Source: G963662985 sp963662985
GTDB lineage: Bacteria > Chloroflexota > Anaerolineae > Anaerolineales > UBA11579
Reading direction: 5' to 3'
Length of the DNA: 64,000 bases
Assembly (NCBI GenBank): GCA_963662985.1
Contig: OY760067.1
Span: forward strand, 1,054,001 to 1,118,000
A model generated the notes under the pieces. It was not told the origin of the DNA. It did not search any database and saw only the letters and a program-made list of their open reading frames with translations. Position numbers and translations under genes: made by a program. This document shows positions 26,474 through 35,709 of this stretch, piece after piece. Positions within the stretch are counted from its first letter, which is position 1; the number at the start of each line of letters is the position of its first letter.

Positions 26474-28987
26474 ATGTCAAATAAAGACAAACTAACCCAA
26501 CGCGCCCGAAAAGTGCTCGCCATTGCGCATCAAGAAGCTGAGCGCATGAATCACAGCACTATTGGTAGTGAACACTTACTCATTGCCCTCATCCTAGATC
26601 AGGGAGGTGTCGCCTCACGTGTCTTATCAGATCTCGATATCGAACTAGAACGTGTTCGCGAACTTGCCGAACTACTCAACAAACCCGGAGAAACGACTCC
26701 GCAAAGCATTGATCTTGGCTCCAGCACCCAAACCATCATCCGTCTAGCCTATCAACAAGCAGAAGAACTCGACAGCGATGTGGTCAGCACAGAACACATC
26801 TTGCTAGGCTTAGTTGAATACCGCGATGGCATCGCCATGAGCATTCTCCGTCGTATGGGCATCAACGAAGAAACCGTACGTCATCAAATTCGCAAAACAT
26901 TACAACAAAGCTCCTCATTCCAAAGCGAACACAAACCCATCGAACGTCTTCCTCGCAAAGCACAAGCTGGATCCAGCAAAAAGAATGAAAAGACACCTCT
27001 TGTCGATCAATTAGCCACAGACCTCACCGCAAAAGCTCTCGAAGGCAAACTAGACCCTGTCATCGGCCGTCAAAAAGAGATCGAACGTGTCATTCAAGTG
27101 CTTGCCCGTCGCTCCAAAAACAACCCCGCCCTCATCGGCGAACCAGGTGTTGGCAAAACCGCCATCGTAGAAGGACTAGCCCAACGAATTATCGAAGGCG
27201 ACGTTCCCTCACTTTTGGCAGACAAAAAAGTATTACAACTAGATGTTGCTTCATTGCTCGCAGGCACCATGTACCGCGGTCAATTTGAAGAACGCCTCAA
27301 AAGAGTCATTGACGAACTCAAAGTATCAGAATCAATCCTCTTCATTGACGAAGTCCATATGATCGTTGGTGCCGGTGCAGGTGGCTCCTCAGTAGACGCC
27401 GCCAACATCCTCAAACCAGCCCTCTCTCGTGGAGAGCTTCAAGTCATTGGCGCTACAACACTAGATGAATACCGAAAAAACATCGAAAAAGATGCCGCTC
27501 TCGAACGACGTTTCCAACCCATCACAGTTGAAGAACCGTCCGAAGAAGAATCCATTGAGATCCTCAAAGGCATCGTAGACTCCTACGAAGAACATCACCG
27601 CCTCAACATCTCAGAAGAAGCCCTTGAAGCAGCCGTCAAACTCTCTTCACGCTATATCAGTGATCGCTTCCTGCCCGACAAAGCCATCGACCTCATCGAC
27701 GAAGCATCCTCACGCGTACGCATGTACAAAAGCGACAACGCCAAAATCACCAAAGAACTCACGCAACAACTTAAAAAAGTACGAGATGAGCTCATCATCG
27801 CCATTGAAGAAGATCAAGAAGCAAAGATCTTTAGCTTAGAAGAAAAAGAACGTGAAATAGACGAACAACTCAACGAATTCAAAGCAACCTGGGATCGCGC
27901 CACAAGCCCCACAGTCAGCAAACAAGACATTGCAGAATTAATTTCCATGTGGACAGGCATTCCTCTCACTCAACTCGCGCAAGAAGAATCTGAAAAATTA
28001 CTCAACTTGGAAGAAGAATTGAAAAAATCAATTGTTGGCCAAGAAGAAGCTATTTCCACCATATCAAAAGCAGTTCGTCGTGCTCGCGCAGGGCTCAAAG
28101 ACCCACGCCGTCCAGTTGGTTCCTTCATATTCTTAGGACCCACCGGCGTTGGTAAATCAGAACTCACCAAAGCGCTCGCTCGCCTCATGTTTGGTTCAGA
28201 AGACGCCCTCATCCAAATAGACATGTCCGAATTTATGGAACGTCACAACGTCAGCCGACTCACTGGTGCTCCTCCAGGTTATGTGGGCTACGAAGAAGCT
28301 GGGCAACTCACCGAAGCCATTCGACGTCGTCCTTATTCCATCGTAGTCTTTGATGAAATTGAAAAAGCACACCCTGAAGCACACAACATGCTCCTTCAGA
28401 TCATGGAAGAAGGTCATCTTTCCGATTCATCTGGTCGCAAAGTAGACTTCCGCAACGCCATCATCATCATGACTTCCAACGTTGGTGCAGAGATGATTAT
28501 CAACCAAACCAATGCTGGCTTTAACATCAAACGTGATGAAGTCTTAGAAGAAAAACTTGCCTATCAAGATATGCAAAAGAAACTCAGCAATTCTCTCAAG
28601 CGAGTTTTCCGTCCAGAATTCATCAACCGTGTAGACAACGTCATCGTCTTCCGCTCCTTGAGCAAACAAGATATTGAAGAGATTGTCCAAATTGAACTCG
28701 ACAAAGTCTCAAACCGCTTAGTAGAAAACGACATCACCATCAACTACACACCTGACCTTGTCTCATGGATTGCAGAAATTGGCTATCAAAAAGAATATGG
28801 CGCTCGCCCCATCAAACGTGTCATTCAAAGCCATGTAGAAGATACCCTCTCAGAGGCACTTCTCGCTGGAGAATTTACAGATGGTGACACCATCCTTCTT
28901 GATGTAACAAAAAATGATGAAGGTGAAAAACAAGTTGCCTTCACTCATGCAGAAACAACAGAAGAACCATTAGGTGAACCTATCTAA
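26474..28987 (+). CDS. clpC: ClpC-type AAA+ unfoldase
   Basis: The Hsp100 protein of about 837 residues has two Clp N repeats (about 1-140). AAA-1 has Walker A GEPGVGKTA at about 222 and FIDEVHMIVGAG. A middle domain with coiled coil lies at about 390-470. AAA-2 has GPTGVGKSE at about 555 and VVFDEIEKAHPE, and a D2-small domain follows. The length and short middle domain fit ClpC rather than ClpB. It unfolds proteins, usually for ClpP, which is not in this window. The ATG at 26474 has SD GGAGGG. Confidence 0.93.
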   Translation: MSNKDKLTQRARKVLAIAHQEAERMNHSTIGSEHLLIALILDQGGVASRVLSDLDIELERVRELAELLNKPGETTPQSIDLGSSTQTIIRLAYQQAEELDSDVVSTEHILLGLVEYRDGIAMSILRRMGINEETVRHQIRKTLQQSSSFQSEHKPIERLPRKAQAGSSKKNEKTPLVDQLATDLTAKALEGKLDPVIGRQKEIERVIQVLARRSKNNPALIGEPGVGKTAIVEGLAQRIIEGDVPSLLADKKVLQLDVASLLAGTMYRGQFEERLKRVIDELKVSESILFIDEVHMIVGAGAGGSSVDAANILKPALSRGELQVIGATTLDEYRKNIEKDAALERRFQPITVEEPSEEESIEILKGIVDSYEEHHRLNISEEALEAAVKLSSRYISDRFLPDKAIDLIDEASSRVRMYKSDNAKITKELTQQLKKVRDELIIAIEEDQEAKIFSLEEKEREIDEQLNEFKATWDRATSPTVSKQDIAELISMWTGIPLTQLAQEESEKLLNLEEELKKSIVGQEEAISTISKAVRRARAGLKDPRRPVGSFIFLGPTGVGKSELTKALARLMFGSEDALIQIDMSEFMERHNVSRLTGAPPGYVGYEEAGQLTEAIRRRPYSIVVFDEIEKAHPEAHNMLLQIMEEGHLSDSSGRKVDFRNAIIIMTSNVGAEMIINQTNAGFNIKRDEVLEEKLAYQDMQKKLSNSLKRVFRPEFINRVDNVIVFRSLSKQDIEEIVQIELDKVSNRLVENDITINYTPDLVSWIAEIGYQKEYGARPIKRVIQSHVEDTLSEALLAGEFTDGDTILLDVTKNDEGEKQVAFTHAETTEEPLGEPI

Positions 28988-29079
28988 ACAAATAATTAAA
29001 TCAAAAACACCTCCAAATTTGAAGTGCACTCAAAAAAGTAGGCAGAGAATAAAAAAGACCTAGAGAGAAATTAGGTAGA

Positions 29080-29116
29080 CAGGCATCGTAAATCAAACGG
29101 TGCCTGTTTTGTTTTC
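29080..29116 (+). terminator. Intrinsic terminator after clpC
   Basis: CAGGCATCG (29080-29088) pairs with CGGTGCCTG (29098-29106, one G.U), followed by TTTTGTTTT. The 28988-29269 gap holds only this and the next terminator. Confidence 0.75.
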
Positions 29117-29223
29117 AACTGAATGAGCTCATAATTCCAAATTTATAGGCTAAATATATCGAAAGAATATTGCTAAGTTACTTATAAATTGTTTCAAAAA
29201 TATTAATAGATTTACTTAAAATA

Positions 29224-29250
29224 AAAACTAACCATTCAGGTTAGTTTTTT
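29224..29250. terminator. Terminator between clpC and the epimerase gene
   Basis: AAAACTAACC (29224-29233), loop ATTCA, GGTTAGTTTT (29239-29248), with T-runs on both strands. It most likely ends the minus-strand epimerase transcript. Confidence 0.78.
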
Positions 29251-29269
29251 CTCTTAATCACAAATTTTT

Positions 29270-30208
29270 TTATTTTTCATTCATCTCAAAACGATCATCA
29301 TTTTCCAAAACCAACTTCAGTCCCTCTTCCAAAGAGATCTCCGGCTCCCAATTTAACACCTTTTGAGCATGCGCAAGGTCTGCACACATATAAGAAACAC
29401 CACCATCATTTCTCGGCGTATACAAAATATCAGATTCACTGCGGGTTAACGCATGAATTTGCTCAGCCAACGTTTTCATAGACGTAGCCTCACCACTCCC
29501 CACATTCACAATCTCATGTTTCACATTCTCTGCAAAAGCAGCTTTTGCCATAGCCTGCACCACATCATCAACATACACAAAATCTCTTGTTTGGCTGCCG
29601 TCCCCATTCACAATCATCGAAGCAGAAGAACACGCTTGCTTAAAGAATTTTGCCACCACTGGCGGATGCGCCGGAGGAATCGGCTGTCCCTCTCCATACG
29701 CATTGAACACCCGCAAACTCAACGTTTCAATTCCCCAAAGTTCACCAATCGTACGTACATAATACTCTGCTGCTAACTTAGACACTGCATAAGGAGAACG
29801 AGGTTGCGGGCTATCCGTCTCCACAAATGGAGAATGATCTTTCTGATCGCCATAGATTGCCCCAGAAGACACAAACACCACTCGTTGCACCCCCACATCT
29901 CGAATCGCCTCCATCAAGCTCACCGTCCCCCCCACATTCACATCGTTATACTCTCGTGGATACAACATCGATTGTGGCACAAACACACGTGCTGCCAAAT
30001 GATAAACACAATCCACCTCTTGCAACAACGTCCACAACTTCGGGCGATCATTAATATCACCCTTTGTAAAATGAACTTGTTTGTGCAATAAAGAAGCATC
30101 CCCCGAAGATAGATCATCCAAACCTCTCACATGATGTCCGGAAACAACCAAATGATTTGCCAATGCAGACCCTAAAAAGCCTGCTGCACCTGTGATCAAA
30201 AATTTCAT
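29270..30208 (-). CDS. NAD-dependent sugar epimerase/dehydratase
   Basis: The 312-residue extended SDR enzyme has the NAD-binding motif TGAAGFLGSAL, the active-site Ser in FVSSGAIYG, and the YxxxK pair in SPYAVSKLAAEYY. The closest type is UDP-glucose 4-epimerase or a related nucleotide-sugar enzyme. Substrate cannot be fixed from sequence, and no other sugar genes are adjacent. SD AAAGGAAG precedes the ATG, and TATAAT is at 30249-30244. The gene is a monocistronic unit. Confidence 0.9.
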   Translation of the reverse strand: MKFLITGAAGFLGSALANHLVVSGHHVRGLDDLSSGDASLLHKQVHFTKGDINDRPKLWTLLQEVDCVYHLAARVFVPQSMLYPREYNDVNVGGTVSLMEAIRDVGVQRVVFVSSGAIYGDQKDHSPFVETDSPQPRSPYAVSKLAAEYYVRTIGELWGIETLSLRVFNAYGEGQPIPPAHPPVVAKFFKQACSSASMIVNGDGSQTRDFVYVDDVVQAMAKAAFAENVKHEIVNVGSGEATSMKTLAEQIHALTRSESDILYTPRNDGGVSYMCADLAHAQKVLNWEPEISLEEGLKLVLENDDRFEMNEK

Positions 30209-30325
30209 AAAAAATCTTCCTTTCGATGCAAACTAACGAGTCAATTATAGCGCAAAACAATCTAATCAATCCAAAAATGTGAAATTAATATCCCCAAATC
30301 AGCCCATCCGTGCTAGTATTAATCT

Positions 30326-31969
30326 ATGGAAAAACACATAACAAAAAGAATCCTTTTAATTGAAAACAACCAAATATATCTTGAATTGATTGAAAATTCC
30401 CTCAAACAAGCAGGTTTCAAAATCAAAAATGCTGAAACAGCATCTGAAGGATTACGTTATATGGATGATTTTAAGCCACATGTCATCCTCCTCAACGAAG
30501 ATCTCCCCGATCTTTCCGGCAAAGACCTCATTGTTGCCCTCCGCTCCAATGGATATGAAAACCCCATCATCGTCATCTCAGATGACCTTCTCACCTCCGA
30601 AGCCATCCAATATTATCGCCTCAGCGCCTCGGATTTTATCATCCCCCCCTATCGAGAAGCAGAGATTATCAACATCGTAGAACGAGTCTTAACCCAATCC
30701 AGCTACCTAGAGGAGCATCAAACCCAAACCCTACACCTCAATCAAAACATCAATGCCCTCAAGAAAAACATCAACGATCTCTCCATCGTCTTAGCCATTC
30801 AAAAAACATTTGAACTCCTTTCCAATGAATGTAAAATCGTAGAATTTATGTATCGCGCCCTAAGTCGATATTTTAATACCTCAACCAGCTATATTGTCAG
30901 CATCGACGAAAAACAAAAATTCAGCCTCCAATTTAGCATCGGTCTCGAAGTTTTTTCAACCAACACCCCCAATCAAGAATGGCACGATCTTTTCACCAAC
31001 TACCTTTTTTTAGCCAAAGAACCCCTCATAATCAACAACAACGAAAATCTCAAAAAATATAAATTAGACAATATTGGCAAAACAGCCCTTGGCTACCCCC
31101 TTGTTATCAACGAGCAACTAAAAGCCATCTTTGTATTCATCCGAAAAAATGGCGAAAATTTCAACAACGAAGATCTCCGCTTTATTAATCTCATCGCCGA
31201 TCAAGCCATCTCAAACATAAATAACCTCACCGTCAAAAAGAAGCTCAAACAACGCACCCAAGATAAAAAATATCTTGAAAAGCGTCTTAATCTTCTCATT
31301 CAAGAAAACCAAAAGACCCATCATCGCCTCACCAATGCCATTGAGCCTCATCTTGCCCAAAATCAAATTTCTCTTTTTGAGCTCAAATCAAATCCCCATA
31401 TCGATAACGAACGCATTGACTCCCTCCTAGACAATCTCCTTGAAATCGAAAAAAACATCAAGCTCTCCAAGCTCAACTTTGAATATCTTAATAATCTCTC
31501 TCTTCAAGAGGTCTGCCTCAACAATCTTTTAGAAGAACTCATCGCCCCCTATGGGCAAGAAAACGTACTCTTTGTCTATGCTGAAGAACACAACCTCTAC
31601 ATAGCAGACAAAGAAGGAACCATTGAGCTTGTCATCGCAGAATTATTAGAAATCTCGCTCAAACACAAAGCGCACAAACCCATCGTCGTCAAATTAGAAA
31701 CAACCAAAAACAATTTCGCCAAAGTCAGCTTCCTCAACCCCAACAAAATTATCGACTACGAAGCCATGCTCATGCTCTTCAATCCCCTCTACGAAAAAGA
31801 AGTTCTTCCCCTTCCTTCTGAATCTGAGATTGAAGAAAGACAAAAAACTTCTACATTAAAACAAATTATTTACTTAAATCAAGGTCTCATCTGGGCAGAA
31901 AAAACCTTAGCGCAAGGCAATTCAATTCACCTCACGATTCCTTTGTCGGTTGATTCATTTTCCAAATAA
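30326..31969 (+). CDS. Degenerate receiver-GAF-kinase-like signalling protein
   Basis: The 547-residue protein has a receiver domain (about 7-125), a GAF domain (about 150-305), a coiled coil (about 310-385) and a remnant of a histidine-kinase ATPase domain (about 410-540). In the receiver the usual acidic pair is Glu-Asn (LLIENNQ), the phosphoacceptor Asp is Asn (LLNEDLP) and the conserved Lys-Pro is Pro-Pro (FIIPPY). It should therefore not be phosphorylated. The kinase part lacks an H-box and recognisable G boxes. TAGTAT with an upstream TG lies 6 nt before the ATG, so it is probably leaderless. The 3' end overlaps coaX by 38 bp. Confidence 0.78.
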   Translation: MEKHITKRILLIENNQIYLELIENSLKQAGFKIKNAETASEGLRYMDDFKPHVILLNEDLPDLSGKDLIVALRSNGYENPIIVISDDLLTSEAIQYYRLSASDFIIPPYREAEIINIVERVLTQSSYLEEHQTQTLHLNQNINALKKNINDLSIVLAIQKTFELLSNECKIVEFMYRALSRYFNTSTSYIVSIDEKQKFSLQFSIGLEVFSTNTPNQEWHDLFTNYLFLAKEPLIINNNENLKKYKLDNIGKTALGYPLVINEQLKAIFVFIRKNGENFNNEDLRFINLIADQAISNINNLTVKKKLKQRTQDKKYLEKRLNLLIQENQKTHHRLTNAIEPHLAQNQISLFELKSNPHIDNERIDSLLDNLLEIEKNIKLSKLNFEYLNNLSLQEVCLNNLLEELIAPYGQENVLFVYAEEHNLYIADKEGTIELVIAELLEISLKHKAHKPIVVKLETTKNNFAKVSFLNPNKIIDYEAMLMLFNPLYEKEVLPLPSESEIEERQKTSTLKQIIYLNQGLIWAEKTLAQGNSIHLTIPLSVDSFSK

Positions 31970-32711
31970 GATAAAGCCCATTCATCGTCAACCAAGTATC
32001 AATCTCATCCACCACATTCGTGTGTTCTGAGATCACGCGCGCCAAACCGCCCGTAGCAATCACCTTCATCTTAGGACCCAACACTTCTCGAAAACGTCTT
32101 ACCATCCCCTCCACAAGCCCCACATAGCCATATAAAAGCCCAGCTTGCATTGCATCAGGGGTATTTTGACCGATTACAGAATCAGGAAACACCAAATCAA
32201 TCTTCGGCAGCTTAGAAGCATGTGAAGACAAAGCATCCGCAGCAATGCGAATCCCCGGAGCAATCGCCCCACCTAAATAACTCCCATCTTTCGTAATCGC
32301 ATTAAATGTCGTTGCCGTCCCAAAATCAATCACACATGCTGGCCCGCCATAAATATTATGAACTGCCACAGCATCTGCAATTCGGTCAGCCCCAACTTGT
32401 TTCGGGTTCTCATAAAGAATCTCAATCCCTGTTTTAACCGTTGAAGAAACCACCAAAGGGCTCTGGCACAAATATCTCTCACAAGCCTCAATAATCTTGC
32501 TCGTCAAAGGTGGCACCACAGAAGACAAACAAATCCCGTCCACATCTGTACGATCAATCCCAGCTTGTTCAAAAAATGATAAAAATTGCACCCCATATTC
32601 ATCAGGCATACGCTCATGCATCGTAGCCACTCGCCAACGAGCGCCTAACTCATCATTTTCATAAAGCCCCAAAGTAACATTTGTGTTTCCAATATCAATA
32701 ATTAAGATCAT
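31932..32711 (-). CDS. coaX: Type III pantothenate kinase
   Basis: This enzyme of about 259 residues catalyses the first step of coenzyme A synthesis, ATP-dependent phosphorylation of pantothenate. The ASKHA fold motifs are IIDIGNTNVTLGLY at the start, GADRIADAVA and CVIDFGTATTFNAI followed by GGAIAPGI in the middle, and VIATGGLA near the end. The start at 32711 follows the sulfotransferase stop by one base (TAATATG), so the genes are coupled. Type III kinases are not inhibited by CoA and need a monovalent cation. Confidence 0.95.
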   Translation of the reverse strand: MILIIDIGNTNVTLGLYENDELGARWRVATMHERMPDEYGVQFLSFFEQAGIDRTDVDGICLSSVVPPLTSKIIEACERYLCQSPLVVSSTVKTGIEILYENPKQVGADRIADAVAVHNIYGGPACVIDFGTATTFNAITKDGSYLGGAIAPGIRIAADALSSHASKLPKIDLVFPDSVIGQNTPDAMQAGLLYGYVGLVEGMVRRFREVLGPKMKVIATGGLARVISEHTNVVDEIDTWLTMNGLYLIWKMNQPTKES

Positions 32712-32712
32712 A

Positions 32713-33447
32713 TTACAGTTCATATCCCATCTTGATGATTTCGTCACCAAATTTTTCTTCACAAAGAGCCAATTGTGTTGGGGTCATTTCAGTTCGGAAT
32801 CGTTCTGGCTCTCCCTTATAAAAATGTAATCCGCGCACATCTTCAGCACTTTTATTCGAAGCATATCTTCCGATCACTTCCAAAGTGCTTTGTGCCTCAG
32901 GATCAACGTCTAAGAAATCTACAATCTTCATTGCTTCAGCTTCATAATCAGCCAAAATATCTTCAAACCGCTGCACCAAAACACCTTCTTTTGCAGACCA
33001 TTCTTTCCAGATATCCACATAAACAGCAATGAAATCAATAGCCTTTTCAATCGTAGTCAAATCCGTAAACGCCTTATTCTTCATCCCTTGTGCGAGCTTG
33101 CTCATTCCAAAATTATGAGCAGATAAAGCAGCAGCACGAGGATCACGATACACATATAAAGACTTTGCCAAACCTAATCTACTAATCAGGTCGTAAAATC
33201 TAGTCGACCCAGAATGGGTTTTAATTACAACATCATCTTTTATAGTATACGGTAATAAAGGAATCACGCGCTTATAGTTCACGATTCCTATATTACAATT
33301 CACCTCAGTCAAAATATGTTGATTCAATTTATTCTTATTCCGAATATCAAGGGAAACTTTTCCGCCATTGCTAACAACCAAATCATGAATCAAACGATAA
33401 TGCCTTGCTGAGCCCGCTCGAGGCATTCCAACAGCTAGATATAGCAT
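32713..33447 (-). CDS. Sulfotransferase family protein
   Basis: The 244-residue product starts with a P-loop-like 5'-phosphosulfate motif GMPRAGSARHYRLIH. It contains the 3'-phosphate-binding segment VYRDPRAAALSAHNFG, with the Arg and Ser expected of PAPS-dependent sulfotransferases. The acceptor is unknown. SD GGAG lies 7 nt before the ATG. It forms a two-gene unit with coaX; the shared need for adenine cofactors may be coincidence. Confidence 0.8.
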   Translation of the reverse strand: MLYLAVGMPRAGSARHYRLIHDLVVSNGGKVSLDIRNKNKLNQHILTEVNCNIGIVNYKRVIPLLPYTIKDDVVIKTHSGSTRFYDLISRLGLAKSLYVYRDPRAAALSAHNFGMSKLAQGMKNKAFTDLTTIEKAIDFIAVYVDIWKEWSAKEGVLVQRFEDILADYEAEAMKIVDFLDVDPEAQSTLEVIGRYASNKSAEDVRGLHFYKGEPERFRTEMTPTQLALCEEKFGDEIIKMGYEL

Positions 33448-33490
33448 AGGTCAACTCCATTACATTTTTATAAGAATCGTGCTTTACCTT

Positions 33491-33520
33491 TTGACTAAAT
33501 AGGAATTTATCATCTATAAT
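33491..33520 (+). promoter_or_regulatory. Promoter of the YtxH-like gene
   Basis: TTGACT (33491-33496), 18 nt, TATAAT (33515-33520). Confidence 0.72.
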
Positions 33521-33565
33521 AGGGAAAACAGCTGAGAAATTATACCATGTGAAGGAGTAAAAAAA

Positions 33566-33781
33566 ATGAAAAAACTATTTAGTTTCCTTGTAGGTGCAAT
33601 GATGGGCGCTTTGGTCGGCAGCACAGCCGCCATCCTCCTAGCACCATCATCCGGAGATGACTTGCGCGACGAATTAGTTCAACGGGTAGAAAACTTCAAA
33701 AATGACATCATCGCCGCATCAGATAACAAACGTATCGAACTCGAAACGCAACTAGCCAATCTCAGGAACCCCAATGCTTAA
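33566..33781 (+). CDS. YtxH domain small membrane protein
   Basis: The 71-residue protein has one membrane segment (about 5-27) with glycine spacing FLVGAMMGALVGSTAAILLAP, then the YtxH-type transition SSGDDLRDELVQRV and a charged helix. YtxH proteins are linked to envelope stress in Bacilli; the function is unclear. SD GAAGGAG precedes the ATG. It has its own promoter and terminator. Confidence 0.85.
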   Translation: MKKLFSFLVGAMMGALVGSTAAILLAPSSGDDLRDELVQRVENFKNDIIAASDNKRIELETQLANLRNPNA

Positions 33782-33783
33782 TC

Positions 33784-33814
33784 AAAAACACTCACCAAGG
33801 TGAGTGTTTTTCTT
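33784..33814. terminator. Shared terminator of the YtxH-like gene and dnaA
   Basis: AAAACACTCACC (33785-33796) pairs with GGTGAGTGTTTT (33799-33810), with T-runs on both strands. Confidence 0.82.
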
Positions 33815-33822
33815 TCTTTTTT

Positions 33823-35178
33823 TCAAGAACCAGAATTCTGGTAAATCTTATCTCTTAATTCCATCATTTCTCTGCGGAAATGCTGATCTTGCTCCATTCG
33901 TTCCACCACTTTTTCATACCCATAACTAATCGTAGAATGGTCTCGATTCCCTAATTTTTGCCCGATCTGGGGTAAAGAAAGCTCAGCTTCCTCTCTCAAA
34001 AAATACATCGCAATCTGTCGAGTCTCTGCAATCACCTTCGTTCGTCGTTTAGATTTCAAATCATCTGCGGTCACGCCAAAAGAATTCGCCACTGTTTCAA
34101 TGATCGCATCCTTATCCAACACCTGTCGTTGCGGAATCATATCAGCCAACGCAATTTGGATAATCTCTTCATCCGGCTCAACCCCGCGCAAATCCGCATA
34201 TGCCATCACGCGATTCAAAGCACCTTCCAATTCCCGAATATTCGAATTCAAATGCTTTGCAATCGTGCGCAACACCTCATCTGAAACAGATCGATGTGCC
34301 ATAGCCATCTTTTCTTGCAAAATCGCAAAACGAGTTTCCATATCAGGAGATTGAATATCAGCGATTAACCCACCCTCAAAGCGTGAACGCAAACGATCTT
34401 CCAACGTGCTCATCGCTTTAGGGGATCGATCTGCTGCAATCACAATTTGTTTATTCTGTCCGTGTAACGTATTAAAAGTATGGAAAAATTCTTCTTGTGT
34501 TGATTCTTTCCCCGCAATAAATTGAATATCATCAATCAACAACACATCACACTCACGATATTTCTCACGAAAAGCCTGTGTCTTTTGCGATCGAATCGAT
34601 TGAATCAAATCATTCGTAAATTCTTCAGAAGAAACATAAAGCACATTTAATCCCTTCGCCTCACACTCATTGCCAATCGCGTGTAACAAATGGGTTTTCC
34701 CCAAACCAACCCCACCATAAATAAACAAAGGATTATAAGAAAAAGAAGGATTATCTGCCACAGCCATTGCAGCCGCATGTGCCAAACGATTACTAGGTCC
34801 CACCACAAAATTAGCAAAAGAATATCGCCCCATCGTGCGATTCTCATTTGTAGATTGGGTCGGAGGTGCAATCGACGTCGTCGGAGCAGCCTCACGTGTC
34901 GGCCGTGGTGCAGGAGCCACAAATTGTTTTGCTTCCACCCAAAAAACAAATCTAACTTCAACAGAATCTTTCATCAATTCAGAAAGTTTCTTCGTTACAT
35001 TCCCTGTCAAGCGACTTTCCAACCAATCACGAGCAAAAGAATTTTTTGTACCAATCACAAATGCATTATCTTCAAATGCAATAAACTTGGTATCACGAAT
35101 CCAAGTGTCATAGGTAGCCTTATGAAATTCCATCTCCAGCTGTCCCAAAACAGCCTTCCAAGCGACTTCAGCTTGCAT
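33823..35178 (-). CDS. dnaA: Chromosomal replication initiator DnaA
   Basis: DnaA of about 451 residues has domain I (about 1-85), a Pro/Thr/Ala-rich linker (about 90-115), an AAA+ domain with Walker A GGVGLGKTH and Walker B LLIDDIQFIAG, and a C-terminal DNA-binding domain with signature GNRDHSTISYGYEKV. It binds oriC and opens it. The start at 35178 has SD AGGAG; an in-frame extension to 35217 lacks one. Unusually, dnaN does not follow: the neighbour is the YtxH-like gene. The AT-rich region upstream is a candidate origin. Confidence 0.97.
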   Translation of the reverse strand: MQAEVAWKAVLGQLEMEFHKATYDTWIRDTKFIAFEDNAFVIGTKNSFARDWLESRLTGNVTKKLSELMKDSVEVRFVFWVEAKQFVAPAPRPTREAAPTTSIAPPTQSTNENRTMGRYSFANFVVGPSNRLAHAAAMAVADNPSFSYNPLFIYGGVGLGKTHLLHAIGNECEAKGLNVLYVSSEEFTNDLIQSIRSQKTQAFREKYRECDVLLIDDIQFIAGKESTQEEFFHTFNTLHGQNKQIVIAADRSPKAMSTLEDRLRSRFEGGLIADIQSPDMETRFAILQEKMAMAHRSVSDEVLRTIAKHLNSNIRELEGALNRVMAYADLRGVEPDEEIIQIALADMIPQRQVLDKDAIIETVANSFGVTADDLKSKRRTKVIAETRQIAMYFLREEAELSLPQIGQKLGNRDHSTISYGYEKVVERMEQDQHFRREMMELRDKIYQNSGS

Positions 35179-35709
35179 CTCTTCTCTCCTAAATTGGTTT
35201 TTCTTTATAGACAACAAAAACTAGACCTCTCCTACTCTGAGTTTTAAGAGAGTCTTTAAGAAAATATTCAATTGCCTATTGAATTTTGATAATCCTAAAT
35301 CAAAACATCGCCCTGCCTTGATTATCTCATCATGGATATATTTTACAACAACTAATTTTTACCTTCAACAAACAAGTCCCCAAAAAAGTTAAAATTAACC
35401 AATTTTTTAAGAATTACCATTGTTAAAAAATTAAGAACAAATTGTTAAAAAATAACACAATTTTAAATGTAAATTCCCCTTACAATTATTGTATGAAACA
35501 AATGGACACTCCCATATATGGTACATAAACACTTATTTAATCTAAAAACCCCACATATGGGGGCATTAAATTTTGTAAAAAAATTAATAAAATTAAAATT
35601 AACTTTTGTCAACCAGTCAAAGCTTTACCCCTTTTTTTAAAAAATAATCAAATTCTTTAACGTTTAAATTTGTTTTAATCCGGATTAATTTTTTTAACGT
35701 TTAAAAAAA
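35179..35709. other. AT-rich 530-bp gap upstream of dnaA, candidate oriC or regulatory region
   Basis: No gene is visible. The stretch is extremely AT-rich. It holds two exact 13-mers ATTGTTAAAAAAT (35419-35431 and 35441-35453, 22 bp apart), two exact 13-mers TTTAACGTTTAAA (35656-35668 and 35693-35705), a palindrome TACAATTATTGTA (35481-35493), CCATATATGG (35512-35521) and CCCCACATATGGGG (about 35549-35562). I see no canonical TTATCCACA DnaA box, so the origin call is weak. Confidence 0.35.
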
